DNA of 64,000 nucleotides from Erigeron canadensis. Taxonomy: Eukaryota; Streptophyta; Magnoliopsida; Asterales; Asteraceae. The stretch is taken from positions 15,252,001 through 15,316,000 of the forward strand of contig NC_057764.1 in NCBI RefSeq assembly GCF_010389155.1. Reading direction: 5' to 3'. Positions 1 through 12,106 of this stretch are shown here, in pieces. The first letter of the stretch is position 1. Each line of letters starts with the position of its first letter. Under the pieces are notes generated by a model. It worked only from the letters and a program-made list of their open reading frames with translations. It was not told the origin of the DNA and made no database searches. The position numbers were made by a program, and so were the translations under genes.

Positions 1-3000
1 ACTTGTTAAAAAGGATTGGATAAGTGATTCTGGTGCTAATAATCATATTACTTATACTGAATAGAACATGGTTGATATTATTGATGTTTCAAGTTTAAAA
101 ACTAAAGTATCTCATCCTAATGGCACATTTGCATATATTCAAAAAATTGGAAATCTTCAATTAACTGAATATTTAACTTTGTATGATGTGTTAGTTGTTC
201 CTGAATACTGTGTGAGTCTTATGTCTGTGTATAAAGTTGCCAAACATAGTAAAATGCTTATTGCTTTTGATGAGAATCTGTGTTATGTAATGCAACAGGG
301 TTTGAATTCAATGACAGTTCTAGGAACTGGTAAACAAAGTGAAGGTCTTTATTTCATTGTAGAGGATTTAAAAGGTATTCCTAGGCAGATTACTTGCAAT
401 GTGTCTAAGTTTACTTGGCATTGTAGATTAGGTCATCCTGCTGACAATGTGTTATCTAAATTGCATTCTACTCTTCTTTTTAAACATGTTGATAATACAG
501 TTTGTGATGTGTGTCATGAAGCAAAACAGACTAGAAATCCTTTTCCTGTTAGTGATCATAAAACCACTTATCTTGGTCAACTTGTGCATTTAGATGTGTG
601 GGGTCCTTACAGGGTTATTGGAAGAGGTGGTTTTAGATTTTTTCTTACTATTGTTGATGACTTCACTAGGACAGTTTGGGTTTAGCTTCTGAAGTCTAAA
701 GATGAAGTTTTAAATAATGTAACTATTTTCTTTAATCTTCTAAAAAATCAGTTTAGTCAAACCATTAAAACTTTAAGAAGTGATAATGGAACAGAGTTTA
801 TTAATCAAGCCTTTAAAACTTTTGTTGAGACAAATGGTATTGTTCATCAAACCTCTAATGTTCACACTCCTCAACAGAATGGGGTGGTGGAAAGGAAACA
901 TAGACATTTGTTAAATGTTGCTAGGGCTCTTATGTTTCAGGGGGAATCCCTCTTAATCTATGGACTGAATTTATTCTAATTGCTACATATTTGATTAACA
1001 GATTGCCCTCTTCTGTGCTTAATGGAAAGTCCCCTTATGAGTTAATTTTTGGCCACATTCCTAATCTCTCTCACTTAAGGTAATTTGGTTGTTTATGTTT
1101 TTCAAAAAATCTTAATAATTTTGACAAATTTTCAAGTAGAACAACCAAGTGTGTCATGTTAGGATATTCATCTTCAAAAAAAGGTTATAAACTGCTTTCT
1201 TTAAATGATAAGTCTATTTTTGTGTCAAGAGATGTTAAATTTTTTGAAAATGTTTTTCCTTTAAAATCTAATAAAAATTTAAATACAACTTCAAAAAATT
1301 ATTTTTCTGAACAACTTAATTTCTTTGATGAAAATGAATATCCTGATCCTCCCAATGATGAAGAGGGAGATAGTGGTAGTAATCCTAAAAGTGATGGCAG
1401 TACTTCTCACTCTGGCAGTGTACCTGGTAACTCTACCAGTGAAAGTACAACAACACTTGAGGATGTTAATGATAATAACTCTGAGGGAAACAATGAAGAT
1501 CAGAATATTTTTTTGAATCAAAATTTTGATAATCAAAATGAGGATAATGATCCTAATGTTAATGATATTATTCAACCTTTGAGAAGGTCTGAAAAAACTT
1601 CTGTTTTTCCTAGTAACAAGTATAAGGATTTTGTTGTCAATAGTAGTGTCAAATATGGTTTGGAAAAATTTGTATGTTACACTGCTTTAACTAATACTTG
1701 TGTGTCTTTTATTTCTGAGTTAAATAAGAGTACTGAACCTCAAAAATATAGTGAAGCTTGTAAACACACTGTTTGGGTTGATGCTATGAATAAAGAAATA
1801 GAAGCCTTATATAGAAACAATACTTGGGAATTGACTGAGTTGCCTAAAGGTAGAGAACCTATTGGGTGTAAATGGATTTACAAAATCAAATACAAGTTTA
1901 ATGGAGAAATAGAAAGATATAAAGTTAGGCTTGTAGCTAAAGGTTATAGTCAAAAGGAAGGTGTTGATTTTGATGAAACCTTTTCACCTGTGGTTAAAAT
2001 TGTTACTGTTAGATGCTTAATTACTCTAGCTGTTCAAAATAGTTGGAGTCTTTATCAACTTGATATTAAAAATGCTTTCTTATATGGTGATTTATATGAA
2101 GATGTTTATATGCAACCTCCTGAAGGGTTTTCTGATATTAATGATAGTAGAGTTTGCAAATTGAAAAAATCTTTATATGGTCTTAAACAAGCACCTAGAT
2201 AATAGAATGCCAAATTGACTGAAGCTTTAGTTAATAATGGTTTTATTCAAAGTAAAAGTGAATATTCTTTGTTTACTAAAGATAGTAATGGTGTGTTTAT
2301 TGCTCTTTTAGTATATGTTGATGATATCATTGTTACTGGCAATAATGATAATGAAATTAAGAATTTTAAAGAGTATTTGAAAACTCAATTTCAAATCAAA
2401 GATTTAGGAATATTGAAATATTTCCTTGGTATTGAGGTAATTAAGACTAAAAAGGGTTTATGTTTAAATCAAAGAAAGTATTGCTTAGATCTTTTGTCTG
2501 ACTATGGTTTGTTAGCTGGTAAACCTGTTCATGTACCTCTTGATCCCAATGTGCATTTGTCTAGTGAAGCTTCTAATCTTGATCCTGTTCTGGATAATAT
2601 TACTGAATACCAAAAATTGATAGGAAAATTAATTTACCTCACTCATACTAGACCTGATATTGCTTATACAGTTCATTGTTTAAGCCAATTTATGCATAAA
2701 CCTCTTAAGTCTCACCTTAAGGTTGCTATAAGAGTTTAGAAATACTTGAAAAATGCTCCTGGTAAGGGTATTTTTGTATCAAAAGCTGATCATATGTCTG
2801 TACAAGCCTATGTAGACTCTGATTGGGCAAAGTGCATTTCTAGCAGAAGGTCAGTTACTGGTTATTGTATTTTCTTTTGTGGTTCTCTTGTGTCTTGGAA
2901 AAGCAAGAAGCAAAACACTATTTCAAAATCATCTACTGAAGGTGAGTATAGGGCTATGGCTTCTGTCACATGTGAAATCATTTGGATTGTGAAAATTTTA

Positions 3001-3282
3001 CAAGATTTACATGTTTCAAATGTACTTCCTATAATAGTGTTTTGTGATAACAAATCAGCAATTAAGATTGCTTCCAATCCAGTTTTCCATGAAAGAACAA
3101 AGCATTTGGAAATTGACCTTCATTTTGTGAGGGAAAAAATTCTTGCAGGAGTAATTAAAACTGAGGAAATAAATGCAGCAGACAATGTTGCTGATATCTT
3201 AACAAAAGGATTAGACACAAAAGCTCATGATTTTTTATGTCAAAAAATGGGAATGGTCAATTTGTTTAAACCTGTTAGTTAA
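1..3282 (+). pseudogene. pol: Copia-A pol polyprotein, broken
   Basis: Retrotransposon polyprotein that would cut itself, integrate the cDNA and copy the RNA. Base 26 onward encodes the protease motif DSGAN. A GAG-pre-integrase segment with CRLGHP and CDVCHEAK follows (about 415-540), then the integrase core with HLDVWGPY (590-615) and SDNGTEF (779-799). RT spans about 1740-2700 with YVDD near 2312-2325, and RNase H spans 2746-3282. Nonsense codons sit at 62-64, 683-685, 1081-1083, 2200-2205 (two in a row where the family has Q-W) and 2737-2739. The frame also shifts near 940. It cannot make a full protein. The last part, 2746-3282, is an open 178-codon RNase H reading frame. Confidence 0.9.
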
Positions 3283-3288
3283 GAATAA

Positions 3289-3301
3289 GATTAAGGGGGG
3301 A
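3289..3301 (+). promoter_or_regulatory. Polypurine tract of Copia-A
   Basis: A purine run ending in six G lies directly between the pol stop codon and the TG start of the LTR. It is the expected primer for plus-strand DNA synthesis. Confidence 0.75.
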
Positions 3302-3781
3302 TGTTAAAAGGATTAATCTTATTCTTAAGATTGTTTTAATTTGTACTTATGGCATGATTAGTAAATATGCAGGACTTAAAGGACTGAAGCAGATTCATAT
3401 TTAAGTACAAGGACTGGAGCTGTTGATAAAAAAGAAAGAAGGACTAAATAAGATAAAAGAAGAGAGAAGAGAGTTGTTTCTGTCAACACTCCGAACATGC
3501 CTAGTATATATACATCGTTATGAACCATTAGGGTTCATCACCTGAAGATCGATATTTTCTGGTTTCTCTCAATTTGTTAATCTGCTCTATAATTTTTTCT
3601 GAATCAATTTAGATTGATTGTAATAGAACACATAACATATAGTTGTGTGAATCTCACCTGATTAGTAGTGGAGATTGTATTAATAATAATAATATCATCA
3701 AATCAATTAAGATTGATTTGATCTTGAGATTGATCTGAGTATAGATATTGTGGATTATTGAAGATATTTTGTTTCTGTTCA
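3302..3781 (+). repeat. 3' LTR of Copia-A
   Basis: It starts TGTTAAAAGG right after the polypurine tract and ends TTCTGTTCA, so it has TG...CA ends and about 480 bp. A TATA-like tatatata is present near 3506, followed by a plausible transcript start. The right end is inferred from the CA dinucleotide because the partner LTR is not in the window. Confidence 0.65.
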
Positions 3782-4859
3782 GCTACATTAAAGAACATGC
3801 GCTGACGGTGGGCACAAAATAAAAGACTAGTCACAACTCACAATACTCGTTTTATTGCCTTTCTATATCGGTTTCTTTTTTTTTTCTTCTTTCCCAACAT
3901 ATCGGTTTATTTTCTTTCTTTTATTGTTCTTTTTTTCGTTCCAAATATAAATAAAGAAAATAATTAGGTTAATAATTGATGAAAAAATTTCATATATGCC
4001 ATTGTTAAGTTATAAAATTCATTATGGTGTTCAAAGATGGATCAGAGAAATTAAACATCGACAAAAAAGATTTTCGACTTAAAATTATGAGGGCACCATG
4101 AACCAAAAGCATACAAACGTACACTAGGGAGAATGGAAGATACCTGCGTAATGTGGCGACGGTTGAGGTGTGACGACGACGACTGGGGTGGGGCGGCCGT
4201 TGATGGTAGTAGCAACGTCGACGTCGTTACAAACACTGTCGTTATGCTGTAAATTATTTCATTAAGGGTATTATAGGCATATTAAGTGAATATATTCAAA
4301 TTTATGATCGTTTTGATAGATGTAAGTTTTTATTTTTGAGAAAATGTAAGAAAGTCAAATGTTTTATCTATAATTCTTTATAAAAATTATCACACCCTTC
4401 ATTTTTAAAAATAGTTACACAATAGTTACATACAGAATTACTAAATTACCCTTAATAAACATCCACTAGACAACCACTTGACACCGCCACTATCAACAAT
4501 AGTACTATCACCGACACCACTAAACCGTCTTGCCAATACCTTGCTCGTAATATAATATAGATATATATACATGGCTTAATCAACTTTTTAAGTTGTATAT
4601 TTAGGCCCATTGTTTTAAACCTATGAATCATTTTCGTTTTTGTAATTATCAATCTGCCTTATATATATTTTCCTCATGGTCTAATGCGAAATGCGAGTAG
4701 GCTAAAATGCATAACATCTTTTCTGTGACATCCATTTATATTTTGAGAAATGATTGATGATTAAAAAGTTTATAGACAAAATAAAAAAGGTTTTAAATTT
4801 GAAGGAATTTACAAAAACTATAAAATGTTATGTTCTGAGGATAACTTTTCATGTCCAAA
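3782..4859. other. Intergenic DNA, no gene seen
   Basis: AT-rich sequence with short open frames only and no recognisable domain. A GC-richer patch at about 4140-4220 has several GACGACGAC-type triplets but no credible coding potential. Nothing else is supported. Confidence 0.6.
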
Positions 4860-5152
4860 GGGGGTTGGCATTGGATGGATTATGGACGAGTGGTGGTGTC
4901 AAAATGAGTGGTTAGACCACGCACTCCATAATCCATTTTCTTCCAATCATTACATATGATCTGACTTTATTTTTGTTTTTAAGTTTACTTTTTATTAAAT
5001 ACTAGTGAGTGGTGAAGTGAGTGGTCGGATGCCGACAAAATTCGGATGAGTGGTGAGTGAGTGGTGAGTGAGTGGTGGAGTTGAGGTGACATAATATGAT
5101 TGGTGAAAAGTGAGTGGTGAAAAAATGAGTGGGAGGTGGGTTGCCATCCCCC
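4860..5152. mobile_element. MITE-like element (candidate)
   Basis: The ends read GGGGGTTGGCA and, inverted, GGGGGATGGCA, and AAA flanks both sides (4857-4859, 5153-5155). Inside are many GAGTGGTGAGTG repeats, and near the left end a 10-bp inverted pair (ggattatgga / tccataatcc). Size (293 bp) and lack of coding fit a non-autonomous DNA transposon. The terminal repeat is short and the flank AAA is weak, so this is tentative. Confidence 0.4.
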
Positions 5153-5734
5153 AAAGGGGGAGGGAGCTGAAAGGTTCAACCCTCTCATCTTCCTTCAAAT
5201 AACCAATCAAATTACTTCACCTCATTTCAACATTTCAACCTTTTTTTCAATCTTTTTAGTGGCAACCGAAACTTTCAACATTTTCTTTAAAATTTTTATT
5301 ATTTATCTTTAACATTAATAATTTTGCATTTTAAACCTTTCAAGAATATAGTTAACCAAATTAATATTATTGCCATCATTTCATCATTAACTTGATCATT
5401 ATTCATTTCTTTAGAACACATTCGAGTCATATCTTTGTGATATTATTACTTATCTTTGTGATATAGCCGGAACATTTGTAATGATATCTTAATTGATATT
5501 CCACGATGATCAAATGGAAATCCTACCAATGCTAACATCTTTTCCAACGTTTAACGTAGGTCTCATAATTACATTTATGTGATTAGTGAGTTAACGAGAA
5601 GTCTAACTGTGACCTCGGATATTTCCTAAAAAGTCTTTAAGGATAATAGATTGTGGTTGTCGAACGCTTCGGCTGTACTAATCATGATTTATATTCTTTG
5701 AAGCAATCTTGTGGTTGAAAAGCCGCAGACCGAA
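5153..5734. other. Intergenic DNA, no gene seen
   Basis: AT-rich DNA without recognised coding sequence. The last part (about 5450-5734) could already belong to the Copia-C 3' region, but the other two Copia-C fragments in the window do not extend that far, so it is left unassigned. Confidence 0.5.
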
Positions 5735-7388
5735 CTATGTTAGAGGATTGCTTTGTGCATATCTCAATGATACATAGGAAATCCAAAAAATGTTATACAT
5801 TTCTATCGGTCATTTCATTAATCATTTTGATTTTTGAATATGTTAACGGATCATTCTTATCCGGTTTCATTTCTCATCTCACAAACACAAAAAACACTAA
5901 CACCGTGCTATAATGTTTATACCAACAACTTCAACCTTACATTTTAGTCACCTCTAGGATTCTTTGGGTTGGGCTAATGATTTGGGTTGATGTTTTGATG
6001 GTCAATATTTCTCCATGTGCACAAAATCTAGTTTTGATTCATGATTATTTCTTTTGATATTTTATCAATCAATGTTTGCATAATGACATTGGTTTACAAC
6101 TTTGTCATTATGAGGGGGAGAAAATATTATGATTGATTGGGGAAGAAATAAGAATAATTGATATGGATAGCAAGGAGAAAAGTTGAGAAAAGTTTGTTTG
6201 GTTGTTTCAAAAGGTTTATCTTTCAAAGATGAGAAGATCAAGATATTCATGATGTCAAAGATTTTCGCTATATTTCAGTCAATTGAGCTCAGATTTTCAC
6301 TAGATCTTAGTTGATTGAGATCTTGGCTTGAAAAAGAAAATCTACATTGATTCCAAAGATAAGAATGAGACCGGAGATGAAAGGATATTCTCTCAAGATG
6401 GTACAAAATGTACAAAGATGCTCCAAAAAGGTTTATACTCATGAATGGAGGGGGAGCATGATTACATCATAACAGACTTATTCAAACTTCATTCAAATGT
6501 TTACTCTCCAAAGTGTTCAAGTCGATGTGACAAAGATCGAAGCTTAAAAAGTTGAAAGATTGGTTAGAAGATTCAAGTCAAAGAAGTAAAGCTTCAAAAG
6601 AGTCTTCATCAACATACTTCATTCAAGATCTTCAAGTCATACAATAATATTTTTTCAAGAAAGCATAAAGACTTGTTCGACTTCATTATCCTTTTTCAAA
6701 AAGCTCCAATGCATACATAAAGGGGGAGAGTACATATTCATGAAACTTCTTGGAATGAGAAGAAGTTGAAATTCCTCAAGAATTGAAGATTGAAGAATCA
6801 AAGCCAAGTTCATACCTTCCGCATTTCAAAAGACAACTCTGATTCATGATTCAACAATCCTCAAAGATTCAAGACACACACATATTCTTTATTCTCTGTT
6901 CAAAAGAACATTGAGAATCATCACATGATTTAACTTCAAGAAGTCCAAGACCAAGACTGAATCAAGTTCTCCAAAGACGAAAGAGAAAGCTTTGAAGACT
7001 TGTTTCAACAAACCAATTGTCTTTACCACCGGGCTCATCAAATTCATTCCTACAAGACAACATAACACGTACTTTATTCATTACAATATATCACTAAGGG
7101 GGAGAATGTTAGAAATCCAAAAAATAGTGATAAATTATAATTTAGATTAGTGGACTTACTTGTTGTTAAGTCATAGATGTATGATCACTAAAGTTGAGGG
7201 ACTAAATGTGATAATTAGCATAGGTATGTAATTAGACTATAAATACCCTCACACCTTAGAGATCATAACAAGCTTGGAACCTTTAATCATTTCATTCCTG
7301 TAACAATTTACACACACATTAATTCCAATCATCCACTTTCTCTCTCAAAACACACACTCCCACACCAAGAACACACACTCTATTTCCA
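5735..7388 (+). mobile_element. Copia-C 3' fragment (post-pol region and truncated LTR)
   Basis: Noncoding DNA that matches, with substitutions and small indels, the segment 17191-18774 and the region before the 3' LTR of the full Copia-C at 41919-57010. Shared landmarks are a stretch beginning gaactatgttaga, the phrase accttccgca, and a polypurine tract directly before TGTTAGAAATCC. There is no pol. The LTR is cut at about 7388, where Copia-B pol sequence begins. Confidence 0.8.
7107..7388 (+). repeat. Truncated Copia-C LTR
   Basis: Begins TGTTAGAAATCC after the polypurine tract at 7095-7106 and matches the first ~280 bp of the 323-bp LTR at 41919-42241. The last ~40 bp, present in the other LTR copies as a tail with GTGAATTCGG, are missing. 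Confidence 0.8.
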
Positions 7389-9635
7389 TGTATTTGGTTG
7401 TCCAGTTTATCTTCTTAACGATTCCAGTCAGTTGGGAAAGTTTGATGCAAAAGCTGACGAAGGTGTTTTTGTGGGCTATTCAGATATAAGAAAGGCCTAT
7501 AGAGTTTATAATTATAGACTCCAAAAGGTACATGAGACAATTCATGTCACATTCGATGAATCAAATGAAGCAATAAATAAACGACCAAGCCTTGATTTAT
7601 CTCCAGTTGTCCTAGTTGATTTTGGTGTATCTGATCATGTCATCATTCAGTTTCTACACCAAAAGATGTTTCCAGTCACCAAGACTTGGAACCAGTTGCA
7701 CAGAAGAAAAGCTCCAGTGACACTTCATTCGATCCCTCCATCAGTTTTAATCTAACACATAAACTGGTGATTGGATCATCTAGTACATGCTACAACAACA
7801 TCAGAACCAATCCAAACCTCTCTAGTTCTTCAAGATATACCTTTGTTTGAAGATAATCATGTTAATACTCCAGTTAACACTGATGATGAAGTCGAAGTAG
7901 TTTGGGTTGATCCCTCTCCAGTTGCTACAGCTATTAAAGATCGTCAGGTGACTTGCACTGATGTTATGCTATATCAACCTAGTCAATACACTAAATGGAC
8001 TTCAGCTCATCCAATTGAGCAAATTATTGGGAATCCAGATAGTGGGGTTTAGACTAGAAGAGCCACAAGTGAACAATGCTTGAACGTCACCTTCTTATCA
8101 CTAATTGAACCGAAGAAGATTGACGAGGCTTTGGCAGATCCAAGCTAGGTTGAAGCTATGCAAGAAGAGCTCAACCAGTTCGAAAGGAACAATGTTTAGG
8201 AACTTGTTCCTTGTCCTCCAGGGTTAAAGAAAGAACCCATTGGTACGAGGTGGGTCTACCTAAACAAGATGGATGAAGATGGCAACGTTGTTAGAAACAA
8301 AGCCAGATTGGTTGCCAAGGGTTATTATCAAGCAGAGGGTGTTGATTTTGATGAAACTTTTGCTCCAGTTGCAAGACATGAAGCCATTATAATATTCTTG
8401 GCTTATGCAGCTCATTTGCAATTTAAAGTCTTCCAGATGGATGTCAAAAGTGCATTCCTGAATAGAACATTGGAAGAAGAAGTGTATGTTAAGCAAACAC
8501 CAGATTTTCTTAATGAAAAGCATCCTCACTGGGTATACAGACTGAACAAAGCTTTATATGGTCTTCGTCAAGCCCCAAGAGCCTGGTATGACACTTTAAC
8601 TAAACATCTTCTTAAAAAAGGTTTTAGACGAGGTGCAATAGATAATACCTTGTTTATTTTGAAAGAAAAATGTAATATCTTGCTGGTACAAATTTATGTT
8701 GATGATATTATATTTGGGTCAACTGATGATGCAATGTGTGAAAAGTTTTCTAAAATCATGTCAACTGAGTATGATGAGTTTAATGGGTGAATTAACATTT
8801 TTCTTAGGTTTACAAATTAAACAAACCATGGATGGCATTTTTATTAACCAAGAAAAATATGTCAAAGATTTGTTAAGAAAATACAAATTTGATTCAGTCC
8901 CATCAAAAAACAAACCCATTGCAGCTCCTTTAAATTTGGATTCTAACCCAAATGGAAAACCAGTGGACCAAAAGGAATATCATGGAATGGTTGGTTCACT
9001 GATGTATTTAACTGCAAGTCGACCAGATATAATGTTTGCGACATGTTTATGTGCCAGATTTCAGGGTAACCCAAAAGAATCACATTTGCACGCTATAAAG
9101 CGCATTTTCAGGTACCTGAAAGGGTGCCCTAGCATTGGTCTTTGGTATCCCAAAGGCTCAGGGTTAGATCTAATGGGTTATTCAGATTCAGATCATGCAG
9201 GGTGTACGATAGATAGAAAGTCAACAACTAGTGGTTGTCACTTCCTAGGGGGAAAACTGGTGAGTTGGACTAGTAAAAAGCAGACTTCGCTCTCAATGTC
9301 AACTGCTGAGGCAGAGTACATTTCTGTGGCCAGTTGTTGTGCCCAGATACTTTGGATAAAAAACCAGCTACTTGATTATGGTATGATACACAAGAACCCC
9401 AATCTTTTGTGACAACACCAGTGCAATTGCTATATCTCACAACCCGGTGATGCACTCAAAGACAAAGCATATTGACATCAGGTATCACTTCATTCGTGAT
9501 CATGTTATGAAAGGAGACATTAAAATTCATTTCATCCCCACTGATAAACAGTTAGCTCATGTTTTTACGAAGCCTCTTGATGAGAAAACTTTTAAGCATC
9601 TCATCAGTGAACTGGGTATGTTAAATCCTTATTAA
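7389..9635 (+). pseudogene. pol: Copia-B pol remnant (integrase tail, RT, RNase H)
   Basis: The integrase C-terminus with VFVGYS lies near 7455-7480. RT lies at about 8150-9000 with YVDDIIFGS at 8695-8721. RNase H lies at about 9170-9635 with STAEAEYIS and a C-terminal ELGMLNPY. Compared with the intact copy at 50752-52233 it has nonsense codons at 8050-8052, 8146-8148 and 8197-8199, and frameshifts near 8765-8790 and 9410-9447. Protease and integrase core are absent because the copy is truncated at 7389. It cannot encode a working enzyme. Confidence 0.9.
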
Positions 9636-10083
9636 ATTGGAGAGGCCCTCCAGTTGAGGATGGTCCAGGTGATCCTTGATTGGTTAGAGATTGAATGCCT
9701 TGATGTACTCAAAGACCAGTCCTTGATCACATTTTTAGTGGGAAAGACTTAAAAAATATTTTTCCAATTAAAATTCCTTTTATTTTGAAAAATGCAACTG
9801 GAGAACTTCTCAGTTGAAACTGGCATCTGGAAAATCTTCCCAGTATGCTAGTTTGGTCTTGTCTTAAACTGGTGGTCAACCAGATTTCATAACGTTATGT
9901 TTTATTTGGTCAATACTTGTGACACGTGATGGTACTCGAGTGTTTGTAACGCACTCACAACCGTCACCTGACGTGTCTTACGTGTCAAGACTTTTTGTTG
10001 ATAAAGAATGCACTTTATATGGGGATTGTTGAAGATAATGGGCGCGTGAGAATACCAGTCGTCGTAGCTTTAAATGCAAATGG
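9636..10083 (+). other. Copia-B spacer between pol and aORF, left part
   Basis: Noncoding DNA that pairs with 50281-50751 of the intact Copia-B read in reverse. It covers the stretch after pol with the CAACTGGA-type motifs and the TGACACGT/ACGTGTCA phrases. No open reading frame of note. Its continuation is displaced to 11851 by the solo LTR. Confidence 0.75.
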
Positions 10084-10088
10084 AAGGT

Positions 10089-11845
10089 TGATGTGTGAAA
10101 ATCTAGTTAAATTAAAATCCTTAAAAATACTCTGAATCGAATACCACACACAATCGGGCAGTGGACCCGTCCGTATGCAATATAGATTAAAGTAAGTAAA
10201 GGTTCGTTCCACGGAGACTACAAAGAGCTAGCGACTTTTAAGTAGTTAAAGAGATTTTGGTCATTAAAGACACGACGTCATCTTGATTTTTATATTAAAA
10301 AGTTAATTGATTAAAAAGAGTTAGAAATTCCGTAGAATTTATTGAAAAGAGAATTTGTATATCAAGATTAATTAAAAGATCATCTACTTCGACTCCATGA
10401 CACAACTTATTTACGTTGCACTTAAGTTAAAACCAATTCAATATATTGATTTAATAACAAAGTTAGACAAAGAACTCACTAGTTGGCCACCTAGCTTATT
10501 ACCCTATCCGATCCCATTAACCAATCTTTTGACCCCTAAGTTCCGGTTACCACCTTCCCTATCAAGACCTACTAGATTGACTAATTTGTATTGTTATTGT
10601 AAACAATCTTGTCTATCGATTTTACTAAACCGTTAACACTTTGAATTCTATTATCTATTGCCGTTTATTGTTTTGTTACCACAAGTCAACACCTATTAAT
10701 TGTACCTAATTAACTAGAACAATGTACTCCTAAACTTAGATACCTCTAAATCATTCATACATTATTAACAAATCAATAGATAAGATCACAAGAACTCAAA
10801 ACATTAAGATCTCGACAAAACGTTTAACTATCAACTTGAATTCATAATAGTATGCAACCATAATTCATTCTATCACTTCTTCTAAATAGATGATTAAAAT
10901 ACTTAGCTACTCATATCAAGACAATTAAAACTAACAATTATCAAACAAATAAAATTCATAATAATAATTTGAAATAATATAGTTTTGACTAATAGTAATA
11001 ATAAAAAGAGAAAGAGAATCAAACAAAAGAGTGTCGCGGCTGTGATATTGAGTCGAACACCTCAAGGATAAAATAAAGAAACAAAAGTCTCTTTTGCGGC
11101 TGGTCTCATTCGACCGACACTGCAAACCTCACGTCCCAATTCTCCTCCTATGGCTGCTGCTAGTCGGTTTTCACAAAACAAAAGTCCAAAGACTTTTTCT
11201 TTTTCGTCCAAATACCCCACCTTCCTCTTCTCAAAAACTTACGTTCCTAGTAGCCGGCCCTTTTCTCCAAAAAACTCTCGTACCATACCCCCTTATTCTC
11301 CAAAACTAAAAGTATATATATATGATGTTGTGCCAAAACCCATTCTGCCGACCTTCAAAACCGATCAAAGGGCTTCGGCCTTTTTGACTTTCTTTATTTG
11401 GGCTCACACAAGATCTGGCCCAATGGCCACTTGACTTGTTCTAGTTTCAGTTGGGCTCACGCACAAAGGACCCAAGGCTTTGGGCTGCTGCTACTTCATT
11501 TGTCTAATGGCCCGTAACCTTTGAATTGTTGCTTTTCTTTTTGGCTGAGTATTACACAAGATCACCACCATTTGTATTTTCAATAATTCAATATATGTTT
11601 TTGCTTTTTTGTTAACTTGATGGTCATGTGAGAGTTAAGCTACTTATTTTTCTAACTTATTTTTCCAAATCTTCATCATAAATCTTCATTTAGCTCATTC
11701 TTGACATAATTCATCGTATAGACCTATAATCAAATAATTCACATATAAAGTATAAAAATCTATAAAAATGATCATAACTCAAACATAAAAATAATAAAAT
11801 AAACGATATCGCGTAAAATAAATATATATAAACTATGCGATATCA
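10089..11845 (-). repeat. Solo Athila-type Gypsy LTR
   Basis: A 1757-bp block beginning TGATGTGTGAAAATC and ending GCGATATCA is flanked by the 5-bp duplication AAGGT (10084-10088 and 11846-11850). It splits the Copia-B spacer exactly where the intact copy is continuous. It shares a gggcagtg...(t)ccac/ccat landmark with the LTR at 22384-24187, which fixes the transcription sense as minus. No internal sequence accompanies it, so it is the product of LTR-LTR recombination. Confidence 0.85.
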
Positions 11846-11959
11846 AAGGTATTAAATGTTTTTGAATTTCAAATTTTCTAAAAATCAAATTTATACACGA
11901 TTTCAAAAATTTGGGGATTAAAATATCTTTTGTATATATATTGGTAATATTTTATTGCC

Positions 11960-11967
11960 TATATATA
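11960..11967 (+). promoter_or_regulatory. TATA box of the decayed aORF
   Basis: TATATATA in the context gcct-TATATATA-ccccc, about 140 bases before the aORF start codon. It is conserved at the same relative place in the intact copy (50184-50191, minus strand). A pyrimidine-rich leader follows. Confidence 0.65.
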
Positions 11968-12106
11968 TACCCCCACCAAAATCATTTACCATTTACTTCG
12001 CACAAAAATTCCTTCATTTACTCTTCAATCATCAAAATCGTTTCTTTCTCTCTCTCTTCTCAATAAATCAAGAAAATTCTCATTTTCAGTTTCCAATCAA
12101 AATCAA

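Larger units (their letters stand above)
1..3781 (+). mobile_element. Copia-A LTR retrotransposon, 5' end outside window
   Basis: A decayed Ty1/Copia element enters the window inside its protease and ends with a 3' LTR. Domain order is protease, GAG-pre-integrase, integrase, reverse transcriptase, RNase H, polypurine tract and LTR, the Copia order. The RT and RNase H wording (SSTEGEYRAMA) resembles the Ale/Ivana group, a low-confidence assignment. The 5' LTR, gag and the left target duplication lie outside the window, so insertion boundaries cannot be confirmed. Confidence 0.9.

Noticed and set aside
1291..1575. Antisense frame in Copia-A pol
   Set aside because: Shadow of the asparagine/aspartate-rich linker of pol; isoleucine-rich and featureless.
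4051..4236. Serine/histidine-rich minus-strand frame
   Set aside because: Short, no homology by eye, and composition follows gac/gtc triplet repeats.
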